From Poecilobothrus nobilitatus (lineage: Eukaryota; Arthropoda; Insecta; Diptera; Dolichopodidae), in NCBI GenBank assembly GCA_947095535.1, contig OX352772.1, positions 257,161,331 through 257,225,330 of the forward strand: a stretch of 64,000 nucleotides of DNA. The letters are read 5' to 3'. Positions 20,703 to 29,806 of this stretch are shown piece by piece. The notes below the pieces were generated by a model. The model was not told where the DNA came from. It did not search any database and worked only from the letters and a program-made list of their open reading frames with translations. Numbering within the stretch: position 1 is the first letter of the stretch; each line of letters begins with the position of its first letter. The translations under genes were made by a program, and so were the position numbers.

Positions 20703-21072
20703 CTTCAGAATTACTTTGAAAAATTTTTGATATCATTTCCCATACATCAGAAAATGTTAGATCGCCTGCATTTCTAAAACTTAGCCATCCAGGACCATGT
20801 TGATGGAAGCTTTCTCCACAGAATGTTAATCCTACCTTATCTAGAGGGTGCAAATCAGTTGTAACATCTTGAATTATTTTATACAATGCGTTTTTTATCC
20901 AGTTAACCGGTTCTACGTTATTAGGAACTGAATTAATTATAAACTTGACTTTACGTCCGCGTACGTTAAAACGTTTGACTACTGATGCTGAATCACTTTC
21001 AATCCTATAAGGAAGTGATTCTATCTCCGGTGAATGACTAAAAAATCTTTCTAATAAAATTTTTTTTGACAT

Positions 21073-21669
21073 TTTTTATTTTTTTTTTTGTATTGACTCG
21101 CTTGCTGCAGCTATTTGACCAAACTAACCAAAACTAATTTAAATATTTCGTTTTTAGAATAAAGAAAAATTTCTTCAAGCAAATATTTGCAACAATGTTT
21201 GTAAGATGTATGAATTCTAAAAAAGTAATTACAATAAATTTAATTTCAATTAAATATACGTTAGTAGATTGTATATATTAGATGCAATTGCATTTGATAT
21301 AAATTATCGAAAAGGAATTTATAGAATAAATTCAGGTTTAAACACAAATATTTTGTTTTTACTGTAAACACCTATCTTCAAACAAAGTATTTGCAACATT
21401 GTATTTTTAATAAATTATATCTTCCTTTTTTTTTTCTAATTCAAACTACCTACATCTTTTTGAATCTTTCTTTGAAATAGAAAATATTTCAACAATGTAG
21501 TTTGATTTATGAAGCCGAAAGCAGTTACAATAAATTAAAATTTTAATTAATATGCTTTGGTTAATTCTATAGATTTCTAACAATTTTATTTAATATAAAT
21601 ACTGCAGAATTTTATAGAAGAAATCATAGTCTTACTTAAAATCAAGCAAAGTAAACAACATAATCAAGC
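21073..21669. promoter_or_regulatory. Divergent promoter region with a duplicated ~160-bp module
   Basis: The interval separates the polymerase (minus) and the polyQ gene (plus). Two diverged direct copies of about 160 bp occur (about 21,178-21,345 and 21,478-21,640), each with an AATATTTxCAACAATGT block, a GTTACAATAAATT-type block and a TATAAAT followed about 20 bases later by TTTATAGAA. The second TATAAAT (21,594-21,600) is 76 bases upstream of the ATG at 21,670. A partial third copy of the first block is seen near 21,388. The modules are probably promoter or enhancer units. Confidence 0.5.
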
Positions 21670-22182
21670 ATGGACAACAACACTGAAGACATATTTTTCT
21701 TTACACAACCAACACAGGTTGTGCTTCCACCGAAGAGAAAGAAATCCCAGCATCAGCAACAACCTCAACACCAACAAGCATCACAGCACCAGCAACAATT
21801 ACAGCACCAGCAACAATCCCAACAACAACAACAACAATATGAACAACACCAATCATATGAGCAACCAAAAAGAAAAAGATGTTTGGAATCATTTAATGCA
21901 AAAATAAAAAGAAAAACTTTTTTAAAGGTAAAAGATATGGAGCCAGATGCGCTCTATACAATTAAAAAAGTTAAACTATTACGAACAGTTAATGGAGCGT
22001 CTTGGGTTTTTGAAACAGAAAATTACATAATTTTCATACCAAAAACCTATCTGGACCTATTCGAAGATAAGGAATTCCGGGAGGAAATTCTAAAAGGCGA
22101 TCTCTATTTAATTAGAGATAGCACTGCAAATTTAAAACTGCTTGATGAAACAAGCAATAAACATTTAGCAATTAACCAATAA
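21670..22182 (+). CDS. PolyQ-leader Polinton protein with conserved C-terminal domain
   Basis: The 170-residue frame is intact. It starts MDNNTEDIFFFTQPTQ, followed by a His/Gln-rich tract (residues about 27-65, made of repeated CAR/CAA codons), a basic linker (PKRKRCLESFNAKIKRK) and a folded-looking C-terminal domain from FLKVKDMEPDALYTIKK to the end, with WVFETENYIIFIPK and a DLFEDKEF segment. Short proteins with this kind of C-terminal domain are common near polymerase genes in insect Polintons and related elements and may bind single-stranded DNA; that role is inference. The basic linker could be a nuclear signal. It is divergent from the polymerase. Confidence 0.65.
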   Translation: MDNNTEDIFFFTQPTQVVLPPKRKKSQHQQQPQHQQASQHQQQLQHQQQSQQQQQQYEQHQSYEQPKRKRCLESFNAKIKRKTFLKVKDMEPDALYTIKKVKLLRTVNGASWVFETENYIIFIPKTYLDLFEDKEFREEILKGDLYLIRDSTANLKLLDETSNKHLAINQ

Positions 22183-23518
22183 AATTGTAATAAAAATAAA
22201 ATTAATAAATAAAAAAAATTTAATAAAAAAAAACAAAATTCTGTATTTTACTTGTTTACACTTTTTTTTTTTTGCTTTTAAATTTTTCTTTTTACAGCTA
22301 TTTAGATTATATATTTTAACTATAAATAATAGATGTTTAAAAAAAATGTTTAATAAAGAGAAAGTAATTACTTATTTTTAATAAAAAAACGTTTGCATTT
22401 TATTTACATTTATTTTTCTCAGGCTTTTTAGTTTAACCTCTGTGAGAGGTATTTGACTATTTTAGAGAGTCATATAAAAAAAAAAAAAAAAATTAGAATA
22501 GATGATTCAATATAAGTAGGCAATGTACTATTATATTACGTATCACCTAATTAGAACGAAAAAAAGTAAAACGAGAAATTTATTTTTAAAATGAAAATTA
22601 GAAAAAATAAGCATACTCAACTTAATACATAACGAAAACGTAATTTGTCTACCATCTGTATGACATAATTACAAATTTCAATTTAAATCTTCTGATTACA
22701 TAGTTTCTATTTTAGAATTTTCTACATAGAAATTAATACCCTTTTGATTTTCTTTTTTGTTTTGACCTTCTAATTTCATAACATACAAGTCATCCTATAC
22801 CACGTATTCAGAAATTTAAGAATGCAATATATTCTCAATAAATTTATCTTGATAATTCAATTTATTCTTTTACCTTTTTTTCTATCTTTTAAATAATATA
22901 TAAATATTGTAAACAAAACCGGATTTAATCAAACGAAAAAAAGAAAAAGGTACATGTGGACGCTAATTTCTATTTTGAATTTCTTTTTAACCTTTTTATA
23001 TGCAACATATATATGTAGATATATATTCTACGTTCTTACTATACTATACTATACCAATCTATTTGCATTCAACTTTTCTTGCCTCTTTCTTTTTCTACCT
23101 TTTTAAAATACTACATAGTAATCTAAACCAGATATTCTGCTAAAAAAAAAAAAACAAAGATGCTAATTGTTATTTTGTATTTCTTCCTATAGTAAACCAA
23201 CACAAAAAAAAAACACGCATTCCTTAAAGATACACTTCAAAACTAGTTCACCAACATTAAATAACACGTGCTTTAATATTTACATATAATAGTTTTGCTA
23301 ACTATTTTCATGTTGACCTATTATAATATACAATCAAAGAGCTCTAGAAGACTTGTTTTACTCCAACTTCTAACAGAATCCAGGTCACAACACTTCCGGT
23401 TTCTCTAAAACTCAAGGTCATTCAAATATAGGTTAATTTGGGTGGACGATGGTTTATTAAAAACTAGGTCGTGCGATATGGGCTTATTTTCTCCCATGCC
23501 AAAGTGCTCCTATACCTA
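22183..23518. other. Non-coding DNA right of the Polinton
   Basis: No coding frame is seen. There are A/T homopolymers (22,478-22,492 and others), a small inverted repeat around 22,437-22,450 (CCTCTGTGAGAGG), and GC-richer scraps at 23,340-23,520. A right terminal repeat of the Polinton should lie here if the end is preserved, but none could be paired with the left side. Confidence 0.4.
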
Positions 23519-24287
23519 TTAGCACCAGTAAAAAAACGTTAATTATCAAAGAAAAACTCATTTGGAAAATTATTATTTGAAATCGACACATAACATATTT
23601 TGTCATTATAACACCAATTATAACGAACTAAAACCAGTAAAATTAACCAGTAAACTTGCCGTTTTTTCGTGGAGATAAATTTTGTCAGTTTTATTAATCA
23701 GTGAGAAAAAGGGTCCAATCATCTCCAATCTTTTTTAAGTGAAAACTCATTCAGGAAAAAAGCTTGCGCCGATATGTCAAAAACTGTTTAAAATACATGT
23801 ACAAAGTGCTCACAATAAAAACGAAAATATGCCGGTGGTTTTTTCGCCCGGCTAAAAAATTTATATTTTCTCATTTTGTCAGTATAGTTTGTCATCAAAT
23901 CAATTTGTCAAATTTGTTAAATGCAGCGAAATCAATTTGTCCAATGTCAAAATGGTAAACAAAGCGAGCTATTTTAAGTGTAAAATAATTTTAAATTTAA
24001 GAAGGGATAAACATAAGCAGTGTGATGGTGAGTGCAAAAAACTCTTCCATTACACTTGCACTGTATTGGCTGCTGAAGAATTTCAAATCCCTGACGCGAA
24101 TCCAGAGCAATTATGGTTTTGCCCTATTTGTAAACAAAAAGAAACTTAACGGAAATATTTGAATCCCCGTGCGGAAAGGGATTAAGTATAATACAGCCTG
24201 AGGTCATAAACAATGCTAAGACTACATGCACAATCATGTAAAAGCTTGGGGAAATTCTCAAAAAGCCGAATTATCTTGAAAAAGAAT
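23519..24287 (+). mobile_element. CR1-like LINE copy A, 5' part
   Basis: From GCACCAGT.AAAAAACGTTAAT at 23,519 the sequence matches 38,159 onward closely, including a leader (CCGTTTTTTCGTGGAG), the PHD ORF1 and the CAGCCTGAGGTC block. It is cut at about 24,287 by a Jockey-like LINE and resumes at 29,807. The other copy (38,159-41,765) shows the uninterrupted order. Confidence 0.75.
23889..24149 (+). pseudogene. PHD-finger ORF1 fragment of the LINE
   Basis: The 86-residue frame contains a PHD-like Cys/His set: FKCK, CDGECKKLFHYTCT, then LWFCPICKQKE after about 30 residues. This is a nearly complete C4HC3 pattern. The frame then ends at TAA 24,147; in a full-length LINE it would continue into a coiled coil. 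A copy at 38,472-38,708 has lost the middle of the finger (the EEFQIP segment). PHD fingers in LINE ORF1 suggest binding to histone tails and so chromatin targeting. The family is the same type as the minus-strand ORF1 at 9,480-10,147. Confidence 0.55.
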
Positions 24288-24424
24288 CGGTGAAACGCGG
24301 TGAAACGAGACAGCCTGAGGTCATAAACAATGCTAAGACTACATGCACAATCATGTAAAAGCTTGGGGAAATTCTCAAAAAGCCGAATTATCTTGAAAAA
24401 GAATCGGTGAAATCTAGCGGTGAA
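24196..24424 (+). repeat. ~115-bp tandem duplication across a LINE 5' junction
   Basis: The segment from CAGCCTGAGGTCATAAACAA to GCGGTGAAACGAGA is present twice in a row (about 24,196-24,310 and 24,311-24,424). Each unit joins CR1-like target sequence to the CGGTGAAA start of the inserted Jockey-like element, so the duplication spans the insertion junction. Confidence 0.8.
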
Positions 24425-24569
24425 ACGAGACGCACGTGTGTATACTGAAAATAATTGGATTAAAAAAAAAAAGTTATAAACTAAACATAATAGTGGAAAA
24501 AAATATATATATATATTATATATAAGTTCATATTCACAGTGTTGTACTATTGCAACCTCCTGTGTTAAA

Positions 24570-26179
24570 ATGTCTTCGGATAATGAAGGCAACAAACTGA
24601 AAAAAACTATTAAAGAAAAGGTTAAAAAAATTTTGGACAAAGATAATAATAATAGTGAAAAAAACCAACAAAAAAAAAGGAAAATGTCATCCGACACTGA
24701 CAGTGAACCTTTAAAAGAAAAAAATAACAATTCAAAAAAAATGCAAATGATAATTAAAGAAAATGAGGAATTAAAAAGTGAAATAAAAAAAATTAAAAAA
24801 ATTTTAGCTGATTTAGGCATTAAAACAAATAAGAATAATAATAATAATAATAAAAACTATAAAAGTAATAACAATAGTAATGATGATAATAATATCAATA
24901 ATAGTAATAATATTAAAAACAATATTGCTATTAATAATAATAATTATGACATTCCAAGCACTTCTAACGACTATGAAACAAAAAAAAAATATTAATATTA
25001 AAAATAACTATAATAGACTTACCGTCACCGAACATATGGACGACGTCGATGACGACGAAGATACATCTCTCATCATAAACGAAGTTGAAGACGGTGATAG
25101 AGAAAAAAACAAAGACGATGAAATTGAGTTTAACATATATATACAAATATTGACACAAAAAAATTTAGAAAAAAAACAAAAAAATATTAATGCACCTGCT
25201 ATTGACAATCAAAATTTTGTCAAATCAAAAAATCACAAAATTGAAAATAAAAAACATGAACAAAAAAAAAAATGCCACCAATATATGTCTTCACTGAAGA
25301 CATTGATTATTTAAAAAAAATAATTAAAATAAAAACAAATGAATTCTTAATTAAAAAATTAAACAAATCACAATCATTAATTTACACAAATGAATTAAAA
25401 AACTATAATATAATAAATGAAATATTAAAAAACACAAACACAAATTATTTCACATATACGCCAAAATGTGAAAAAAAAATCACGTTGATTTTGAAAGGCT
25501 TAGACATAGGTTATACAGATTCCGAAGTCTTTGAAGTACTAAAGAATTATAATAATGATAAAATTACATTTATCTCTGCATGTAGATTTAAAACAAAAAA
25601 ATCAGCTGCAAACAACATAACTCTCCCGCATTTTATAATTCAAGCTACAGCAGGGAGCTCAATAAAAGAGATTAAAAAAAATTAATGCAATTGACAACAC
25701 AATAATTCATTGGGAAGATTTAAAAAAACAGAAAATAATAGATGTGTGAAATGCGGAGAAAGTCACACACCAGGTGAATGCAAAATTAAAACAACAGACG
25801 GAAAAGATGTTTTAACATGTATATTATGTAAACAAACTGGTCATCCAGCTTCATACCGTAGCTGCCCAGTGTACAAAGAAAAAGTAAAAAAAAGGTCAGA
25901 AGAACAAAAAAAATTAAAGGAAAAAATTCAAAATAGGTATAATATGTTTATTAATGTCGTTACCCTAATGTTTCCTATGCAAAAGTTGTAGGCACTACTA
26001 ACAATAGAAGTATTATTACCAATAATCAAGTAAATACTAATACAAATATTTTAGAAGAACTAAATAAAAATATGAATTTAATTTTAAATAAAATTAACAC
26101 AATAGAAACTAAACTAAATAAAAATTGTAATGATATTAGTTATTTATATGATATGTTTAATGTACCCTCTAATTGTTAA
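24570..26179 (+). pseudogene. Jockey-like ORF1 (gag-like, zinc knuckles), several A-run frameshifts
   Basis: The ORF starts MSSDNEGNKLKK, with a Lys/Asn-rich low-complexity N-terminal half and a predicted coiled coil. Then come an RNA-binding-like segment (ITLILKGLDIGYTDSEVFEV), and zinc knuckles CVKCGESHTPGEC and CILCKQTGHPASYRSC (25,740-25,870). The last codons, in a third frame, end at TAA 26,177, two bases before the ORF2 ATG. Frame changes occur near 24,985, 25,268, 25,680, 25,730 and 25,965, mostly at A runs. Jockey ORF1 proteins bind element RNA in the cytoplasm and carry it to the nucleus. Confidence 0.7.
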
Positions 26180-26181
26180 TT

Positions 26182-29100
26182 ATGGCATATTTTACAACAA
26201 ATAACATTAAATTAAAATTAATTTCAATTAATGTTAATTCACTCGTCTCATATAATAAAAGATTTTCTCTTATGCATTTCACAGAAGATACAAATCCCGA
26301 TATTCTCTGCCTTGGCGAAACTAAATTGCAAAGCAAACATTTTTTATCTTTAGAAAATTACGATATTATTAGAAATGATAGGAACAATCAAGGTCGAGGT
26401 GGTACCGCCCTCTGTATCAAAAAGTCAATAAAATATGATACAATAAAAAATGTAAAATTCGATAAATTTGAATGTATAGAACTAAGCATTATTAATATTA
26501 ATTTAAAGAACTTTGAAAAATTATTCATAATATCAATTTATGCTTCGAACAGAAATCTATCTAAATTTATAGAGCAATTTAATAATATATTTCAGATATT
26601 AAACCTATCCGATAGCAAAAATTATTATATTATTGCAGGGGACTTAAATGCAAAACATGTCTCTTGGAATAATAGCACTAATAACAGTCGAGGTTTGACT
26701 CTATATAATTGGCTAAACACCAATAAAATTCAATATAAAACCAAGCTGTTAATACCGGATGCACCAACGTTTCCTAGGTGTAATTCGTACTTAGATCTCA
26801 TGTTAATAGATGTAAGAATATTATCAGCTAACAATACATTGACCACGCTGGGATATAATAGTGATCATAATGCTATCTGTGGTATTTTTACTCTGAATAA
26901 AGAAAATATGTTAACATACAGTAAAATACTAACCAGCGATAAATATCTATTCCACAAAACAAATTGGAATAAGTTTAAAAGAAAGCTGGATAACAACTTA
27001 GAAAAAGAATTCCTAACCTATAATGACCAAATTTTAGACACCGAAAATATTACAATTGACAAAATTGACGCTCACTTGTACAAATTAAATAAAATTATTA
27101 AGGATACAATGAACGAAACAATCTCTAAACATATAAACAAAAATTATTTAAACAAATTTTATTCAACTAAACTTAAAAATTTACTGAAACACAAAAGTAA
27201 GTTACTAAAAGATATACATATAATATATAAAAGACACTTAGACTTTTCTTCACAAGGAATAGCTACACTTAAAAGCCTCTTAAACAATATTAACATATTA
27301 ATAAAACAGCAACTTAAAGTAGAAATAAATAACTATTGGACAAATAGACTAAAAAAGATTTCCGCTAAAGACAGCCGAATTATGTTCCCAGAAATAAACA
27401 AACTATTCAGAAAAAAGCAAATAGAAGATATAAAACAGTTACACATAGACCAACTAGACCTAAACTTACTAATTAATAATGATATCGACGTCAATAATCT
27501 ATGCACAACTAGTTCAAATCAATTTATAATAAAAGAAAAAGAACAAATAACTAAAATATTAGGAATATACTTAGAAAACAGTCACAAAATAACACTATCT
27601 AATAATAACCAATTTCATCAAAAAGTTCATAATAGAATACAAACATTTAAACATATTAGCTCACACAAGCAACAAAATAACGAAACTTTGGTCATATTTG
27701 ACACCATCAATACATCCTCTAATACGTTAAATAGAAACAACTTCTTTACAAATTATGACGACCTTTTTACAAGACTTAAGAATTTAAACAACAAAACATC
27801 AGCAGGAATTGACGGTATTCCTAATATTATATTAAAAAATCTAAGTACTAAAATTATAGAAAAGTTAGTTATTCTTTTTAACAACGCATTAAACTACTGC
27901 TATTTTCCAAAAGCTTGGAAAATAGCAAGAGTTATTATGCTAAAAAAACCGGGTAAGGATCCCACAAATCCCGGCAATTACAGACCCATAAGCTTGTTAC
28001 CAAACATTAGCAAAGTTTATGAGACTATAATCAATGACAAGATAATATATTTTGTTAACAAAAAAAAAATACAACCCGAAAACCAATTCGGTTTCAGGTA
28101 CAAACACAGTAGAAATCATGCTATTAATAAACTCGCATCTGATATTTGCTGGTATATTAATAAAAAAGAATGCGTTGGCGCTTGCCTTATAGACCTCGAA
28201 AAAGCTTTTAATAGCGTATGGATAGAAGGTTTAATATATAAATTAATAAAACGAATGTTCCCAAACAATCTAATTAGATTGATATTAGATATGATTACTG
28301 GAAATAGTTTCGTAATAGCAAACAAATCGAATACAGAGAATTTATTCCAAATTAAGAGTGGTTTACAACAAGGCACTGTAAATTCACCAATATTATTTTC
28401 TTTGTACAAAACAGATCTGCTAAATATGCTCAATGATATCAAGGGTGATAATTACTCCATCGCCTTTGCTGACGATCTCATTATATACTCTTCAGCTAAT
28501 AATATAAAAGAGGTTCAAACTAATGTTCAAAAACAATTTAACCGTACCGTAGACTATTGTAAAGTATGGTTGCTGAAAATGAACATAGACAAATGTGAAG
28601 CGATATTATTCCGTAACACAGTGGACAAAGTTAATAGTAATATTAAAAAACACTGGAAAGAATTTGAAATTAAAGCTCCAAATAATAGGAAAATCAATAA
28701 AAAAAAAATAGTTAAATATTTAGGTGTACACCTCCACCAAAATCTGAATTTTATTTTCCACGTAAATAAAGCAGTGGAAAAAGGCACAAAAGCTTTTATG
28801 GCGTGTCAGAAATTGTTTTATAACAAAAATATAAGTAATAGAGTAAAAATTTTAGCTTATCAGGGCCATATTAGGCCAATTATTTCATATGCTGGACCAA
28901 TTTGGTTCAATATTAGTGCAAGCCAAATGGAAAAATTCAGGAAATTTGAAAGGAAATGCATAAGAGCCTGCGTAAATCTACATAGAAAACCAGAAACGGA
29001 CTACAAGCATTTTTATTCCAATAAATGCTTGTACCGAAAAGCAAAGATTATAAGATTCGATAACTTTTTAATAAAAATTATTCGCAATCATTTCGAAAGA

Positions 29101-29403
29101 TCTCTTAACACGTTAGAAAATGGTCTAATATCTAATATATATTACCATAACGAGGAGTACATTAAACATACTTTAAAAACGGGTTTCATTGCGCCCGAAC
29201 ACTTTATTTATCTTAACTCTAAAGGGTATATTCAAAATCACGAGCATGCTCCTCTTTTATATCACTATAATAGACGGGCTACATGCAAGTGTATAGAATA
29301 TAACCCTCAGAATATTGAAACTAATCTATTAAAATATGACATGTTTATTCCTGAAAAGGATAAACAATTATCAACAAACTATTGGTGGTTGCGTAGTTCA
29401 TAA
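26182..29403 (+). CDS. Jockey-like ORF2: endonuclease and reverse transcriptase, intact
   Basis: The frame is open for 1,073 codons from ATG 26,182 (three more codons, starting at 26,173, lie upstream and overlap ORF1). Endonuclease motifs: SINVNSL, GETKLQ (catalytic Glu), AGDLNAKHVSW, and YNSDHNAICG near residue 230. RT motifs: TSAGIDGIPN, NYRPISLLPNISKV, NQFGFRYKHS, DLEKAFNSVW, GLQQGTVNSP, and the catalytic FADDLIIYS near residue 765. A thumb region follows (KYLGVHLHQNLNF), and there is no RNase H domain, as usual for the Jockey clade. All key residues seen are present, so the enzyme could be active. Confidence 0.9.
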   Translation: MAYFTTNNIKLKLISINVNSLVSYNKRFSLMHFTEDTNPDILCLGETKLQSKHFLSLENYDIIRNDRNNQGRGGTALCIKKSIKYDTIKNVKFDKFECIELSIININLKNFEKLFIISIYASNRNLSKFIEQFNNIFQILNLSDSKNYYIIAGDLNAKHVSWNNSTNNSRGLTLYNWLNTNKIQYKTKLLIPDAPTFPRCNSYLDLMLIDVRILSANNTLTTLGYNSDHNAICGIFTLNKENMLTYSKILTSDKYLFHKTNWNKFKRKLDNNLEKEFLTYNDQILDTENITIDKIDAHLYKLNKIIKDTMNETISKHINKNYLNKFYSTKLKNLLKHKSKLLKDIHIIYKRHLDFSSQGIATLKSLLNNINILIKQQLKVEINNYWTNRLKKISAKDSRIMFPEINKLFRKKQIEDIKQLHIDQLDLNLLINNDIDVNNLCTTSSNQFIIKEKEQITKILGIYLENSHKITLSNNNQFHQKVHNRIQTFKHISSHKQQNNETLVIFDTINTSSNTLNRNNFFTNYDDLFTRLKNLNNKTSAGIDGIPNIILKNLSTKIIEKLVILFNNALNYCYFPKAWKIARVIMLKKPGKDPTNPGNYRPISLLPNISKVYETIINDKIIYFVNKKKIQPENQFGFRYKHSRNHAINKLASDICWYINKKECVGACLIDLEKAFNSVWIEGLIYKLIKRMFPNNLIRLILDMITGNSFVIANKSNTENLFQIKSGLQQGTVNSPILFSLYKTDLLNMLNDIKGDNYSIAFADDLIIYSSANNIKEVQTNVQKQFNRTVDYCKVWLLKMNIDKCEAILFRNTVDKVNSNIKKHWKEFEIKAPNNRKINKKKIVKYLGVHLHQNLNFIFHVNKAVEKGTKAFMACQKLFYNKNISNRVKILAYQGHIRPIISYAGPIWFNISASQMEKFRKFERKCIRACVNLHRKPETDYKHFYSNKCLYRKAKIIRFDNFLIKIIRNHFERSLNTLENGLISNIYYHNEEYIKHTLKTGFIAPEHFIYLNSKGYIQNHEHAPLLYHYNRRATCKCIEYNPQNIETNLLKYDMFIPEKDKQLSTNYWWLRSS

Positions 29404-29806
29404 AAGTAAGAATAAAATAGTTACAATATATCAATAGAATAGGTTTAGGTTAAGTTAGTTAGGGTTAGATTAAGTTCTAAATTAAATTTAAGATAGTATA
29501 AGTTTTATTTTAATAAAAAAAAAGTTTAGAAAAATTTTGATTTTTATGGAAATTTTCCAAAATAATAAAAAAAATCATAATAAAATTTTTACTATAAAAA
29601 TAACAAATAAGAATACTAGAAAAACTAAAACTAAAAAAAACTACTACTAGAAAAAACTAAACAAATTAAATAACTGTTAAGTGTTAAGGCTTTAGTTCTA
29701 AGTAAATTAAGAAATAACATTAGTTTTATAAAACTTTTTTTTCTAATTGTAAAAAAAACTGAAACAAGAAAATAAAATGAAAGTTAACAAAAAAAAAAAA
29801 AAAAAA
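29404..29806 (+). other. 3' untranslated region and A-rich tail of the Jockey-like LINE
   Basis: It is very A-rich with no frame. It contains a GTTAGG-rich patch (29,450-29,470) and ends in an 18-base A run before the CR1-like sequence resumes. Confidence 0.6.

Larger units (their letters stand above)
17588..21072 (-). pseudogene. Protein-primed family B DNA polymerase, multiply broken, with a probable intron
   Basis: Minus-strand pieces in order: 21,072-20,703 (N-terminal domain, LLERFFSH start), a probable intron (20,702-20,622), 20,621-19,963 (Cys-rich, CEDCHIPY, CPCCQ), 19,975-about 19,400 (exonuclease motif I YDLET, motif II AHNGQSFD), about 19,400-19,220, 19,124-18,905 (VDGF, FYGCYYHGHP), 18,916-18,518 (KYGKFPIGHP, HPVLP, SLCRTC, GTWI), 18,551-18,075 (motif B KLILNSFWGKFG) and 18,121-17,588 (motif C YYDTDS, end PYGYK). 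At least five frameshifts, a TAA at about 18,719 and a stop near 20,473 break it. It would replicate the element from a terminal protein. Motif A and the exonuclease III region appear deleted. Confidence 0.9.
10141..22200. mobile_element. Main Polinton/Maverick (adintovirus-related) element
   Basis: A block of about 12 kb carries the diagnostic Polinton set: packaging ATPase, penton-like minor capsid, pVI/pX-like protein, major capsid, adenain-like protease and integrase on the plus strand, and a protein-primed family B DNA polymerase on the minus strand, plus small genes. Integrase and polymerase converge at 17.5 kb. No terminal inverted repeats or 6-bp target duplication could be seen by eye, so the ends given are only limits of the coding block. 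Frame breaks in polymerase, major capsid, minor capsid, acidic protein and integrase make this copy defective; ATPase, protease, pVI/pX-like and several small genes are intact. Confidence 0.9.
24288..29806 (+). mobile_element. Full-length Jockey-like LINE nested in the CR1-like LINE
   Basis: A short 5' leader (GGTGAAACGAGACGCACGTG near 24,420) is followed by ORF1, an ORF2 of more than 1,070 codons and an A-rich 3' end with an 18-base A run at about 29,789-29,806. The right junction continues into sequence that matches 38,901 onward, proving insertion into the CR1-like copy; about 65 bases of target (38,835-38,900 in the other copy) are missing at this site. Intact ORF2 suggests it is young. 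Confidence 0.85.

Noticed and set aside
21701..21892. Minus-strand Val-rich frame
   Set aside because: It is antisense to the polyQ tract of the plus-strand gene.
10148..22600. Polinton terminal inverted repeats
   Set aside because: Stretches on both sides were compared by eye in inverse orientation and no convincing match was found.
24182..24820. 212-residue minus-strand frame
   Set aside because: It runs antisense through the duplicated LINE junction and ORF1; its repeated peptide comes from the 115-bp tandem duplication.
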